Below are positions 1 through 11,592 of a stretch of DNA of 64,000 nt, piece after piece. A program made the position numbers and the translations under genes. The DNA is taken from NCBI GenBank assembly GCA_013368315.1, contig JAACJM010000062.1, positions 336,710 to 400,709 of the forward strand. The letters are read 5' to 3'. Each line of letters starts with the position of its first letter. Position 1 is the first letter of the stretch. This DNA comes from Tetrapyrgos nigripes. Its lineage: Eukaryota > Basidiomycota > Agaricomycetes > Agaricales > Campanellaceae. The notes below the pieces were generated by a model. That model searched no databases, was not told where the DNA came from, and saw only the letters and a list, made by a program, of their open reading frames with translations.

Positions 1-2165
1 TTTCATAACAACATGTCACTTTTACTAGGATGTTTCCATGTAGAGGAGTCGGTCGATTACTCTTTTATGAACGCCACAGAATAGCCTATTTCGTGGCCTA
101 AAAACTGAGGAGCCGGACAGTGATGGCGGCCTTGGCCGTTATCTCTCTGTTTATTTTTCCCGGAAGGCTATCCATCCCAGTCCAATCCCATGCTCGTTTG
201 CCGGGTACCCTTCACGCCGAAAAGACAAAAATATCCGCTCGACGGATAGATCACATCACTACTACTGATATAAGATGTATCTGTAAAAAAGTGTGTTTCT
301 GTACGCCTTTCTGCCGAGCGGATATTTTTGTATTTTCGGCGTGCTTAGAAGACTGCCGTATACTCGTTGTCGCGCAAGCCTCTATTTGATGGCAAAAATA
401 TATACATGTACTCCAGTAATGTATGACAACAGTGACATCGATTTAGGAGAAATTTCAAGTGGCGCTTTGATACTGGTAGTGTGGCCTGCCAGTGCAAGCC
501 GTAAAATCCCATACACACTATCTTCCTGAAGAACTCCGAGACGAACGCTGTTTTATAGCCACTGTATCTTCAATAGGGGTCATTGCAATCTGTGAGAGAT
601 GCGAAGTACTATGAGATGTATTACTTCTACATACTCAGTGCTGAGCAGCAATAAAAAGATCAACCGTCCTGCAGCTGGTTTGGATTGACTATACCTTCTC
701 AATATCTAGCTCTACGTTAATTGCCTATTACTTGTCTTACCAGAGATGACCTTCTCTGCCCAAAGTAATGATTTGACTGTGTCCTCTTTGCAAAACGTCA
801 GCCGTTTTAAATCAAAGTCTGTCTAATGGGTCTCCGTGTCATCTCATTTTCAACTTCATACACAGGCAAACTCCGGTTGGCTATTACAGTACTTACGATG
901 TTCTCTCGACCCTTCTTTGGACGAGTGCCCGGTCCCCACCGCTGTACGTGGCCTTGGATTGTTTTCCTGTATTCAAAACGTCGCATTAATCAGTAAGTAA
1001 GTACTAGTCGTCTTTGGAATTTTGGAATCAGAGGAACATGTCACTTCCTTACCAGCTCGTAAATGTTGGCCTGGACCTCGCAAGGACCTCGACAAATTGA
1101 AAGACAGACGAATACAGTAAGATAAAATAGTACCGACCTCGTTGATTGAAGATAATTACATGTAATCAGTAGAGTTCCAACAGAGGAGTATAAGTGATAC
1201 TTACGACCCTTACAGACCTCCGAGCAGTCCCTTTGGTTGATTAAAAAGAACATCACCTCCTGTAGTAGACATAGTCGTGTGCTAGCACATCGATGCCTTC
1301 TTGTGCTAACTTGAGGAGTACTAGTATAATAGCTGAGCGCTCATCTACGAGCATTTTGGATTGACGGATTCACGTTCGTGTGCCCGTCTCTCAACACTGC
1401 AAAGAAGAAGAATCTCATTAATTCAACAACAGGCCAAACCAAAGCTTTTGAACGCACTCACAGGTTCACAGTAGAGCTTCTGAATCCTTGAGACATAAAC
1501 GTAGCATCACAGTAGACGTAGAGCTCTTGTATCCTTTCTAGGAGTCGTAACTGCAAGGCGAGCCTGAGAGTGAAGTCAACGTTTTAAGAAATACAGAGTT
1601 CCAAAGGGTACGCTTCTTCGGCTTGGCAGTGTATTCTGGAGCTGCATACCAGTAAGATCTAGTGTGAGAGAGACCGAAGGACGATAGTGGACCAGAAATG
1701 GCAGCACCAGAGTAACAGCTGGCGGCATAGCCTGTATTTTATTTCAACTTGGGTATAACCAAACTCGGGCGAGAAAAACGGGAGCACCGTAATCTGGAGT
1801 TTATCAGTCACAATCGTATAAGAATAATCGACAGTAGCCTCTTACATGTAACTTGAACTTCAGACGATAGAATTTAGTGTTCCTCGGAAGATTCGGGTTC
1901 GCAGTGCGAAACGTCGGAAAAATTTCGGCCGATACTTTGGCAAAGGACGCGTCGTCGTCTTGCACGTCGACGAATACCCTCTATCGCTCCTCTACACCAA
2001 GAACAGCTTTAGAATACCTTAGGGTTAAAGGCACGATATTATCAGGGGATTTGACTGGATATGATGAACTCGACAGCCAGTCGACAGCTAGTGGTTCGCT
2101 CTACACACTAGCTTCTTCTCTTTGCTTTTTTTCAACAAAAATTGCGTGTGGGGTGGTAGCAGCGA
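1..2165. other. Gene-poor stretch, no supported gene
   Basis: All open frames here are under 100 codons, lack family motifs and show no linked donor/acceptor pairs that would join them. I see no RNA gene or tandem repeat. It may be intergenic sequence or decayed mobile DNA. Confidence 0.5.
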
Positions 2166-2170
2166 CTGTC

Positions 2171-2502
2171 TGTTGAACTATGATCAAAGGACACCGTGAA
2201 TAGGGGTTGACGCGTTGACGCACCACGGTTACTTACGGTTACTTATTCCTTTGTCTCTTTCTTCTATTCATGTTACACGTGTACATTAGTATATATACCT
2301 GTAGAGACCTTTAGGACACCTCTGTCTTCGCTATTAGAGACAGAGGTGAGCTACTTACTTTACTATCAGACTCGGACAGTTACTCACATACCTAGATTTA
2401 TATTTCTCTTTATCTATCTAGGTACTTACTATTTACACTGTCTTCGCTATTATAGACAGAGATTTATATTTCTCTTTATCTATCTAGGTTCGAATTCTAA
2501 CA
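2171..2502 (+). mobile_element. Solo LTR, copy 1
   Basis: A 332-bp element starting TGTTGAA and ending TCTAACA, flanked by the perfect 5-bp target duplication CTGTC (2166-2170 and 2503-2507). This is the signature of an LTR retrotransposon reduced to one LTR by recombination. It resembles the LTR at 22769-23041. Inside, in order, are a TATA box (TATATATA, 2290-2297), a hairpin (2319-2346) and a GTGAG splice-donor-like site at the end of the hairpin. A second partial copy of the hairpin motif and of the ATTTATATTTCTCTTTATC motif follows at about 2440-2490, so this copy has an internal duplication. No internal coding region is linked to it. Confidence 0.85.
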
Positions 2503-5500
2503 CTGTCCACTATGATAGACGAGAGCGTTCCGGACAAGGAAGGACCGGATTCTCGGAGGCACAGGCGTGGGCTTGAGGATGATCCTGGGCATGGTGATGG
2601 AAGGTCGTCCGTCTTCCAAGGTACGTGACCTACATCCTTGACAATTCGTGTGCATTGACCGAGTCGAACACTTCAGAGCCATAAACGGTCCAATTATTGA
2701 GCCTTACGCTTTACAGCGATGAAAGAGCCGGAACCTGCGCAATTTTCAAAGCTCAAGATGACGCACGACTTGCATCCACTGTCCTGTCCCAGCCTGGTCC
2801 AGTATTACGATGGAAACAACGACTACGATGCTTGAACCGAGCACCTGGTCTCACCAGTCTTTCCGTCCAGGACGAGGTCCACCAATTTTCGAGCCATCAA
2901 CGAGGAGCCTCCTAACGTCGCAGCGACCACTCTTCCCGTCCAGTGTCTGCGAGAGGGTTGTATTCATAATCCAGATTTTTCGGCATTTCTGCTCATGATT
3001 CGCCGCTATGATGGCTGAAGCTGGCAGTTTGACCAACTTCTGGTACTCATCTCCGAAAACCCATTCCGATACCTATCGACAGCCTCTGGACCCAGCTCAA
3101 CCCCTCTGGTGCGGGGGGCTTGTCGCTGTAGACCCTTCTACACGCGCTTCTTCTTCCCTTTCGTCGATTTTCACATAATATGCGTACATATGCTGGTGGA
3201 GGAAGAGGAGAAGAGGGGAAGGACGATACACTCTCGCCGTCTCGTTGCTTGTCGAACCGCGGTTTCATCAAAGTCTCTCCTTCCTTTCGTTTTCAAACCG
3301 ACACCCCATTCTTCCAGCGTTCAATGTTGGTTCAATGTCACCACTGGTACAACCGTGATTCAAAATGGACCGAGCGCTCTTTCGGCGACCTCTGCATCCA
3401 TTGGCGGCTGCTCGGATACCCTTTGCAATGAGCTTGAAGCGTCACGCTTTCTTTCCTCCCTTACATCAATTTCTTCGCAAATATGCGCATCTATGCTGGT
3501 GGAAGAGCCAAACACGTCTCGTTGCTTCTCTTCCCCCTGTCTTCCCCTGTCTTTCGAAGTCTCTCCTTCTTTTCGACGCCGTCGTTATGTTGCCATCTCT
3601 TCGTCTTCAGGGGTATCCGCTGTCATCACAGGGCCAACCGTGTCCCGGAACGAGAGCACGCGCCATGACTGCTGTCCTTCGATTCCCCGGCCATTTTTGG
3701 TCTCTCAGTCAGCATTTGCCTCGGAGCCTGCTGCTGTTGTCGCTTCAAGCCTTTTGCTTACACCTTGGCCAATGACAGAAGCTCTTTTCACTGTGTCAGC
3801 ACCGTCACCGAGTGACCTACTTCTTGTAACTGTCTCGGACCAAAATTGATAAAACTGTATTTCGGTGGGCGCTACACTCGGATTTGCTGCCTGCCTTTCT
3901 AATCACCTATCTCCTAGCGCTTGATTTGCTCTCATGAAGCAGGAAGGAGACAATGTTCTAGTTTGACCGCCGTCAGAATGGACGTGAGGTCATGACTACT
4001 ATACCTCGACTTCGTGGCTCTTTGCACGTCCTGACGGCTGCTTAGCCGACCATAATAGTAGACGACGCAGTATCATATCGAAGAAGTCAGTGGAAAGCAG
4101 AGCCCAGCAGAGGTCAAGGTCAATACTCCTCGTCTATCTTTGTTGGGTCTTCTATCCGTGTTTGTCTCTCAGACATCATCTGCCTTGGAGCTTGCTACTG
4201 TTGCTTCAAGGTCGGTTACTTCCCAATGTCGTTTCTGTGTACCCTGGCTGCTTTCAGACAATGTCTTACACTGTCTTTCATTGTAACTCCGTCACGAGGC
4301 TTCACTTCTGGCCTTTGAGCTGGCTACAAGCCTTTGAAGTGCCTTGGTGCACCCAAGTTGAAATTTTTTTGGTGAGCGCTTGAATCTATGTACATGCTTT
4401 CAGCCTGTGCTTACCTATCCTATCCCCCAGACTCCACGAAACAGGAACGAGGAGATAATGCGGAGAAGGCGGTAAGACGGCCTTGGTGAGTGCTGCTCTA
4501 GATCTATATTTCGTTTCCAGTTCCTGATTGTCGGTTTCGGTTCCTATTCCCAGCGATATATATGGACGAGCGTTTTCGGTACCATTATCTAAATCGGTTT
4601 CTCTCATCGTTTCTACACCTTTCGTGGGTGTAATCAATGACAACCAATGGATTTTTGTTTAGAAGATGCATTGACCAGAAATGAAACTTATTCCGCCACT
4701 CAACAGACATCGTATCCGTCAATATCGCACGTCTCCCGAAGTCAGCCTCAAGTCAGCCTGGTTTCCCCAACTTGTCATTATGTCTGCATGTCACCGCACC
4801 CGTTAGCTCATGCACATGAACCCTGCCCTGGGGTTTGCCCGTCATTCCTCGGGGCTTGCAGTGGAATAAAAACAACCCCGTCCTACTGAGGTCACAGCCA
4901 AAACAGTCTTAACCTCGCCCAACACGGCGTATGTCTGGCTTGACCCTGAGTTTTAAATGGCTTTCTCCGACTAGCACCTTGTCGTATCCCTCATTGCCTA
5001 CTAGTGCCGCCTCTGTCAACTGTACTTCCAGAACGCCTAATTATGGCTTGGTTGCCTACCATACCGATTTGCGCTCTTCTCGTTCGGCTGTGGATTCAAG
5101 CCACAAACTAGGCTCCTCCAGTTCCCCAGAAAATCAGTCTGGATGGGACAGGCTTCAACTATCCCTGAAGATAGGGTCACAGACCATCGGCGTTTATGCC
5201 TAGTAACGGTCATGAAGAGCTTACTAGAAAACTGTTGCCTCATAATCTCGACTACAGAGACTGGATCAGGTTTCTGGTGCCGCTTGCACAGGCGAAAACA
5301 AGCGGTGACAAGCTCGCCAGCTCGCCAGCAACCAGCCACGTCAATTTTCCCGCAAGCTCAAAAGTTCGGCAAGCACAGCGCGTTGTACAGTCGATAAATC
5401 CGCTTCCCCTCTCTTCAAAACATGTTTTTATAGTATAAGGATACCTTTGAAACTACTAACTTGACATAGTGAGTGCGGGGGACGCATTGAGAAATATCAT

Positions 5501-5750
5501 TTTTAGCGCAAAATCATCGCGACAAGCGGAAAAGCCGTGAAAAGCCCGCCAGCACATGACCCTATTTGCTGATGTAGTTATCGTTCGTCAGTTGAGCTTT
5601 CTGACGGCTTCCTGCTCGCTGATAACTCTTTCTAGAAATCTTCATGTTTCCTGTATTTTCCAACCTCAACTTTAATCTACATTGGAAGAGCTTCCTAGTA
5701 AGGGTGGAACCATTGCCTGCTAACTGAACAAATAGGGACAAATTGAAAGG
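2503..5750. other. Gene-poor stretch with degenerate internal repeats
   Basis: One open frame of 246 codons occurs at 3109-3849. It is rich in Ser/Pro/Leu with no domain I recognise, and it overlaps two similar segments about 300 bp apart (GCTGGTGGAGGAAGAG near 3190, GCTGGTGGAAGAGCC near 3493). Further diverged copies of its 3' part recur near 4140-4220 (CTCAG then CCTTGGAGC...TTGCTACTGTTGCTTCAAG). This looks like decayed repetitive DNA rather than a gene, but a lineage-specific gene cannot be excluded. Confidence 0.4.
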
Positions 5751-5756
5751 CGCAGG

Positions 5757-5763
5757 TATATAT
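5757..5763 (+). promoter_or_regulatory. TATA box of the first DUF6534 gene
   Basis: TATATAT lies 107 bp upstream of the ATG at 5870, which leaves room for a leader of about 75-80 nt. It is the only TATA-like run in the 150 bp before that start. Confidence 0.45.
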
Positions 5764-5869
5764 CTAGCTCACGAGCAGACAGTTGGCTTTCAGACACTTG
5801 CAACTTAGTCACCAGTATCGTTGTCCACTCGCCATCGCTCAACTACTTTGTTCTTCTAGAACAATAACG

Positions 5870-7384
5870 ATGGAAGTGAATTTGAATGATAGAATTGGGT
5901 GAGTCACGCCGTCGGTGACATGAGGTATGTATGCTGCTGAGTGACATTCAGGTCAATTCTTGTAGGGACTTGGGTAAACAACATGTTATACATGTTGGAG
6001 ATTGTCCAGGTGAGACGCTGAAGTCTCACTAGTTAGTGCCAACGGACTGGATACGATGCAATGTTTTCCTTAGGCCTACAATTACTTTTCTCGGTATTCA
6101 GATACCCTCGTCCTCAAGATGACTGGTTGTAGTACTCATCTTGGACAGTGCCTGCACGATGTCAATCTGTGCAACTTCCTATCTCGTCAGTCATACACTT
6201 TCAGCTCTGATTTGGTACTATGGTGATGCTGATTTTTGAAACAGTATGGAGTATTGCATTGGGGTACTGTCGTTAAACATTTCATTTGCAAACTACTGAG
6301 AATTCCGCAGGCGACATTGGGTTTCTCCAGCGACAGATGGCGTGAGTAGCTTTTCCGTTACGAATTCTTGCTATAGCGCTGACCCGAAGGCATAGTACTA
6401 TACCAGTATATTTGGCTACATCTGGCGCCACTGCGATGATTGTACAAATGTTCATGCTAAGGAGGTATTGGAATCTGTACGCCTAATTTTCCTTTCTTTA
6501 AGTTGAAGCTTGGATTTTGATACTTGTTTTGTGTTCACCAGAACAAAGAACAGACGAATTTGTTATGTTATAACAGTGATGATAGTGCTTGCTGTGGGTA
6601 CTCAAGCTTCCCCCTACAAGTGCGAAAATCTGACTTCCATATACATTGCACGTCGGCAGTTCTTGGGGGCGATGACTTCCTGCCTGCTGATGGTTCTGTT
6701 CACTAGCTACACTGATCGAGGAAAGGCTGTATACAATTCCTAGTACGTCGTGTCTACTCAATGTCTGTCTTGACTGAATCTGAAACCGACGTAGTGTTTG
6801 GCTCGTGTCCAGTGCACTCGTGGACATCAGTATAGCTGTTGCGTTGTTCTTACGCCTTGCCTCAGCTGAAGTCCACTCCAATCGGTCGAGGAGGTGAGTC
6901 GGGAATAGTTCACTTTGGAAATATAAAGAATTGGAGCGGGAAAGTGAAGTCCTTCAGGTGATAGATATATTTAGACGGTGGCGTATATTTGTTATTCGCT
7001 TTACAAGCTTCATGTCATTAGCGACATACCTTTGCCGCTGACGATATCCTTTGCATTACTGACAAGGCGATTTCCAGATTAATTCGCCATCTTGGTGCAC
7101 TGTCCCTGAAGACAGGCTCACTCACGGCCTTCTATGCAGTGATCACGCTCATATCTTTTTGTGTCAATCCTCAAAGCAACAGTACGTCGATCTTCCTTGT
7201 TGCTGAATTCACGATGCTGATCTATATACACGTGGACGTACCACGAAGTCTCTGTCGGATTCGGCGCTTGTCTCGGACGAGTTTATACGACCACTTTTCT
7301 ATACAATCTCAATGTTCGCCGCGGGCTCCCCTCGAACAATGTTACACTTAGTGTGGAAAACCTTCACTTTCCAATTTCCACTTA
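5870..7384 (+). pseudogene. DUF6534-family membrane protein gene, probably frameshifted
   Basis: This is a multi-exon gene of the fungal DUF6534 family: seven-helix membrane proteins of unknown function that are expanded in Agaricomycetes. Exon pieces in order give MEVNLNDRIG, then SILVGTWVNNMLYMLEIVQ (helix 1), AYNYFSRYSD..LVLKMT, VVVLILDSACTMS (helix 2), YGVLHWG, a helix ending MFMLRRYWNL, TKNRRICYVITVMIVLA, VWLVSSALVDISIAVALFLR, RLIRHLGALSLKTGSLTA and the C-terminal LGRVYTTTFLYNLNVRRG. The last block matches the family signature of hydrophobic-Y-x-N-x-LL-x-x-LN-x-R. Introns are 50-150 bp with GTGAG/GTRCG donors. One extra base near 6122 puts LVLKMT and VVVLILDSA in different frames within one exon, so this copy looks broken unless the base is an error. 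The gene ends with TAA near 7384. A paralogue follows at 8044 in the same direction. Confidence 0.65.
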
Positions 7385-8043
7385 AACATCACAGAGGAAT
7401 CCCCCACCTCAGGATATGTACCTTCGCCGTAAGCTGATCCTTGTTTTCACGTAGCACAGGTTACGTACTAAGAATGTGGACTTGAACCCTTGGGAACAGC
7501 CAGTGATGTTAGTGCTAAACCGCATCTGTACTATACAAAGATAACGTCCTCCCTTTGCCAATATAATCCGCATTGTCCTCTTCATCTCTGCATACCCGTT
7601 CATAGGGCTTTGGTGGCCATATGTTGCCGATTGATGTCCCTTCCTTCAACTTGGTTGTCGTGACTTTAAGTTGCAGTTGGATCGCAGAACTTCCTCCGTG
7701 CTTTGTCATGGTTTTGGTGCGTCCCAGTACACTCTCAATCAGTGGCGCACTGAACTAATGGCGCGAGATCCCAGGTATCATATATTTGGGTATTCCTTCC
7801 GGTATTTGTCTTGTCACTTTTGGCACGGAAATTGACACATAATAACGACAGTTTTCCCTACTCAATTACCGTTTAACCTGGTCTGAAGGTCATCCACACT
7901 GGAATGTGTGAACCAAACGTCGATTTCTCATCTGTATAGCTGCCTCTGATAAAAGCTGGAGAACCCGGGCTCTATTTGATACCTTCCCTCCACTAACCCC
8001 TTCCTCGGCCTCAGCCTAATACCACCTCCTCCATTTCGTCGAG
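7385..8043. other. Intergenic between the two DUF6534 copies
   Basis: No open frame here is supported on either strand. It should hold the 3' end of the first copy and the promoter of the second. No clear TATA box is visible. Confidence 0.4.
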
Positions 8044-9651
8044 ATGGCGGATGCAAATGTAGACTTGAATGATGTACTTGGGTGCGTTGACAGATATCAC
8101 AAATTATTGGCTTTTACTGATTTCTCGACTCAAGGTCTATCCTCATTGGCACTTGGTTAAATGCTATGTTGTACATGCTAGAGATTACTCAGGTGTGCTT
8201 CGAGAATTTCTGCATTATACACTGACTTAGGATTTGCGCTGGATCGTATACTTCCTATAGGTGATTCATTATTTCCAGAATTACTCCAACGACCGGCCCA
8301 TCTTCAAAATTGCTGTCGCAACGGTCTTCATCCTCGATACTGTCTGCACCGTTGCAGCGTGCGCATCAGCCTATCTCGTAAGTTTCGTCACTTTAATGCT
8401 CTAGCCTCTTCTGATGGACTGCCGTAATCACAGTATTCAGTCGTACATTGGGGTAAGCTACTTTAGTGGCAGGAGGTATTGATAACCATTTCACCATGAT
8501 TCTACAGGAGATCGAGCATACCTTGCGCAGCAATACTGGTGTGTAGATCTTGAGCGAATCGCTCTACACTCTTGTCGTAATGAAACCTTTTTCTTTCTTG
8601 CTCAGGCCTATTCCGATGTACATCGTCACCACAGGAACTTGCGGAGCTATTGTACAGTTCTTCATGCTCAGTCGATATTGGATCCTGTACGATTTTTGGC
8701 TCTTTCCCTGGTACAAAATCCTGATATTTCTCTAGAACCAAGAGGAAAGCGGTAGCATCTGTTATCATCATCGGGATCATAGTTACTGTGAGTCGTAGGC
8801 ATTTGAGTTCTAAGAATGGTCTATTCTTTCTTACACGGCTTATAAACACAAGTGGGGTGGTTCAATATACTCTGCATCTAAATTGGCCACTTTCTCAGAT
8901 TATTCTCAACGGAAAACTGTATTTGTCAGCGCTACGTCAGTTCTCAAGCTTACTCTCGCCATTGTCTTTTGGATATTGACGCCTGGACTAGGATTTGGTT
9001 TCTAACAAGCGCAGTGACGGACCTGGCCATTGCAATAGCTCTGATCATCACGTTATCCTCGTCCCATGTAGAACATAAGTCAGCAAAGAGGTCAGCGCCT
9101 TTCAGAATTCAGAATTCTCAATTCACAGCGTTGATTGGGCTGATATTTGGGGCAATTATCAGGCTCGTACGTAGAATAAGTATCCTGTCCCTCAAGACAG
9201 GCACGCTATCAGCAGTTACAGCTGTAGCGGGTCTCATCGTCTACATGTGTAATCCCGAAGGAAACGGTACGTTTTGTTGTTCATACTTCCAAACTTGTAT
9301 GCCTGGCTGATGACATCCACCATACTCGTCTTTCCAGTTTGCCTTATATTCGGATATTGTATAGGTCGTGTCTACGCCTTAACATTATTATACAGCCTCA
9401 ACATACGCAAAAGTCTGAATTTCCATGATACAATGCTGGACGCAGAGAGTATAGTTCTGACGCGTTCTAATGGTGTTCACCAAAGAATAACGGTGGAAGT
9501 CATCTCAGTATCGTCGCAGAAGTCTATTCATTCTGCAGGCGAATGCATCTCATCGAATCCAAGTCCAACCCAACCCTGCATGGCAGCTGAGATCTCAAAA
9601 CCTCCGCTCGTGTTCGATTGGGCTGAAAATCACTGTGGCGATTGGAAGTGA
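8044..9651 (+). CDS. DUF6534-family membrane protein
   Basis: This is a second DUF6534-family multi-pass membrane protein, co-oriented with the copy at 5870 and sharing its exon pattern. ATG 8044 opens MADANVDLNDVLG. Exons then give SILIGTWLNAMLYMLEITQ, VIHYFQNYSNDRPIFKIAVATVFILDTVCT, YSVVHWG, MYIVTTGTCGAIVQFFMLSR, TKRKAVASVIIIGIIVT, VFVSATSVLKLTLAIVFW, IWFLTSAVTDLAIAIALI, LVRRISILSLKTG and IGRVYALTLLYSLNIRKS, followed by a hydrophilic tail of about 70 residues ending at 9651. Between FW (about 8975) and IWFLTS (about 8993) the natural reading changes frame without an obvious intron, so it may be inactive. The family function is unknown; membrane location is inferred from the helices. The 3' part was copied to 12821-13129. 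An epoxide hydrolase starts 350 bp downstream. Confidence 0.65.
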
Positions 9652-9954
9652 AGGAGTGTGGGACCAGTGGATTTTCTGGCGAGATTTGTCTCACAACCAA
9701 AAGGAGTTTGTACGGTACGCTATCCGTAGTATGAATACGACGACTTACCAAAGCTTAGTGATAGATGATTCCGATTCGGGTTTACATACAGCGACAAGAT
9801 ATTCAAAATTTGTCAGGTATAGCTACCCCTTTCTCAACTAACCCGGGGACAAATACTTGTACATCGGAAGACAACCGCTCAGCCGGGAGCTTCCATCGAT
9901 GATCAAGCCAGAAAGGTGCTTGCTATCCTTCTGGGTTGAGAGTCGAGCGGGTTG

Positions 9955-9960
9955 TATAAA
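9955..9960 (+). promoter_or_regulatory. TATA box of epoxide hydrolase 1
   Basis: TATAAA lies 47 bp before the ATG at 10002. It sits in a block (9915-9980) that is duplicated, with its own TATAAAA at 13413-13419, upstream of the large insertion that separates it from hydrolase 2. Confidence 0.6.
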
Positions 9961-10001
9961 ACGATGGATCACCGAACCAACGCTCATCATCTCTCTTCAC
10001 C

Positions 10002-11313
10002 ATGATCTTCCCTCTCTTACCTTTGGTATTCTTCACCTTGACTGTAAAGGCCTTCTCACTATCAACTTCCCCAGTTGACACTCCTCCATTCAATTCATCG
10101 CTCTTCAAGGACCTAAACGTTACTCGAGGTCTGAACTACCACTATTACGCAGTACCTGCTAATAGGGGGAAACCTACTCTTCTCTTCCTTCATGGATATC
10201 CCAGCAGTCGATACGACTGGCGTCACCAAGTTTCCTTTTTCCAAGATAAAGGATATGGTCTGATTGTCCCGGATATGTTGGGCTTTGGCGGTACTGCGAA
10301 GCCTTTAGACCCTCAGCTTTATGCTTCCAGTTTGATATCCAAGGACATTGTCGATATTCTGGATGCGGAAGGGACCAGCCAGGCCGTCCTAATCGGGCAT
10401 GACTGGTAAGTCTTCAGAAGAAAGTATCCTGTGAGTGTCACTGATTGCGTCTTGGCAGGGGTGCGAAGATTGCCAGCCGTCTCGCAAACTATTTCCCAGA
10501 ACGTTTCCACTCCTTCGCATTCCTGTCCGTGGGATATGTACCCCCCACTTTCTTTTCAACACCTTACACTCAGCTCAATGCTTTGGTGAGCGAGTTCTGA
10601 TGAATTTTGTCTTCCAAACTTATGACACCTTTTCACTAGACCAAAGCAGTACTGGGATATGAAAACTTTGGATATTGGGATTTCCTCTCTTCCGACCGCG
10701 CTAATCAGATCCTTCTGGATCATCTGGAGTCGTTTTTCGACCTTGCATTCACAAAAGATACTGTGAAGGCTATCACAGATTGGAGTCCACTGGGAGCCAT
10801 GGAGGCGTTCCTCACTAACGATACAAGAATCCCAACGGGAGATTATATTACGCCAGAGGTAAGTCGTATCCGTCATCTACTGAGGAATGACTACCTTACT
10901 AGTATGTTGTACCACAGGAACTAGCAATCCAAATCGAATTCTTCCGCCAAAGTGGTTTTGCCGCTGCTAACAACTGGTACAAAGTTCTGACCACTAGCAT
11001 TGAAGCAGACGACAATAAAGGTGCGCTTTGCAGGCCTCTAACAAGACAATTCGACTACATCTCTATTATTCCGTCGTCTCTCATAGGTATTCCGGAGGAA
11101 AGCACAATCATTCAGAAACCCGTATTCTTAGGTGCTGCTTTGCGAGACTACGTCTCCATTGCGCCTACCTTCATCCAATCTGCGCTTGCATTCACCAACA
11201 ATACGCTTACTATTCATGAGTATGATTCGAGTCATTGGATCATGCTAGAAGTTCGAGACCAGTTCAATAGTGATCTTCTTCAGTGGATTGAGGGGTTGGC
11301 TTTAGATGGTTGA
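10002..11313 (+). CDS. Epoxide hydrolase, alpha/beta-hydrolase fold (copy 1)
   Basis: This is predicted to hydrolyse epoxides to diols. Five exons (10002-10405, 10459-10585, 10640-10858, 10918-11020, 11087-11313) total 1080 nt and give 359 residues with no frame break. An N-terminal hydrophobic segment (MIFPLLPLVFFTLTVKAFS) suggests secretion or the ER lumen. The oxyanion motif HGYPSSRYDW lies at about residues 65-74. The nucleophile elbow LIGHDWGAKIA, with Asp as nucleophile, spans the first intron. The base histidine is in YDSSHWIMLEVRDQFN near the C-terminus. Asp in GHDW instead of Ser separates epoxide hydrolases (and haloalkane dehalogenases) from esterases. A near-identical copy lies at 21167-22478 with the same intron positions. 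An SDR fragment follows downstream, as in the ancestral order. The substrate is unknown. Confidence 0.88.
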
Positions 11314-11592
11314 ACAGCTTACCCGGAAGGAAGACTACATACATAGCATAAATTATTGTTAGACATACTTTGCTTCCTTTGCTTTCATATAAGTTCTCTA
11401 CTTCCGTTTCAATTCTTCTTTGGTAGTTATTATTTCATTCTACTTGTCCCTAGGTTTCTACTGAAATATCCAAACTGAGTATTCCAAACTCCTCCCGCTG
11501 CAGACACTCGATCGTGCGGAATGGGTTCTTCTATGCCCATCTATTAATTCCGCCAGAATGATTACAGTTTCCAGAAAAAGCTCACTGCCCAC
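11314..11592. other. Intergenic 3' of epoxide hydrolase 1
   Basis: AT-rich downstream sequence, probably 3' UTR and terminator. It is weakly similar to the region after epoxide hydrolase 2 (for example CCAAACTG.GTATTCC near 11473 and CCAAACTGGGCATTCC near 22640), as expected for the duplicated segment. Confidence 0.4.

Noticed and set aside
3109..3849. 246-codon frame as a gene
   Set aside because: No domain; it overlaps internal repeats that recur downstream outside the frame, and there is no supporting promoter or splice sites. Left as an unresolved region.
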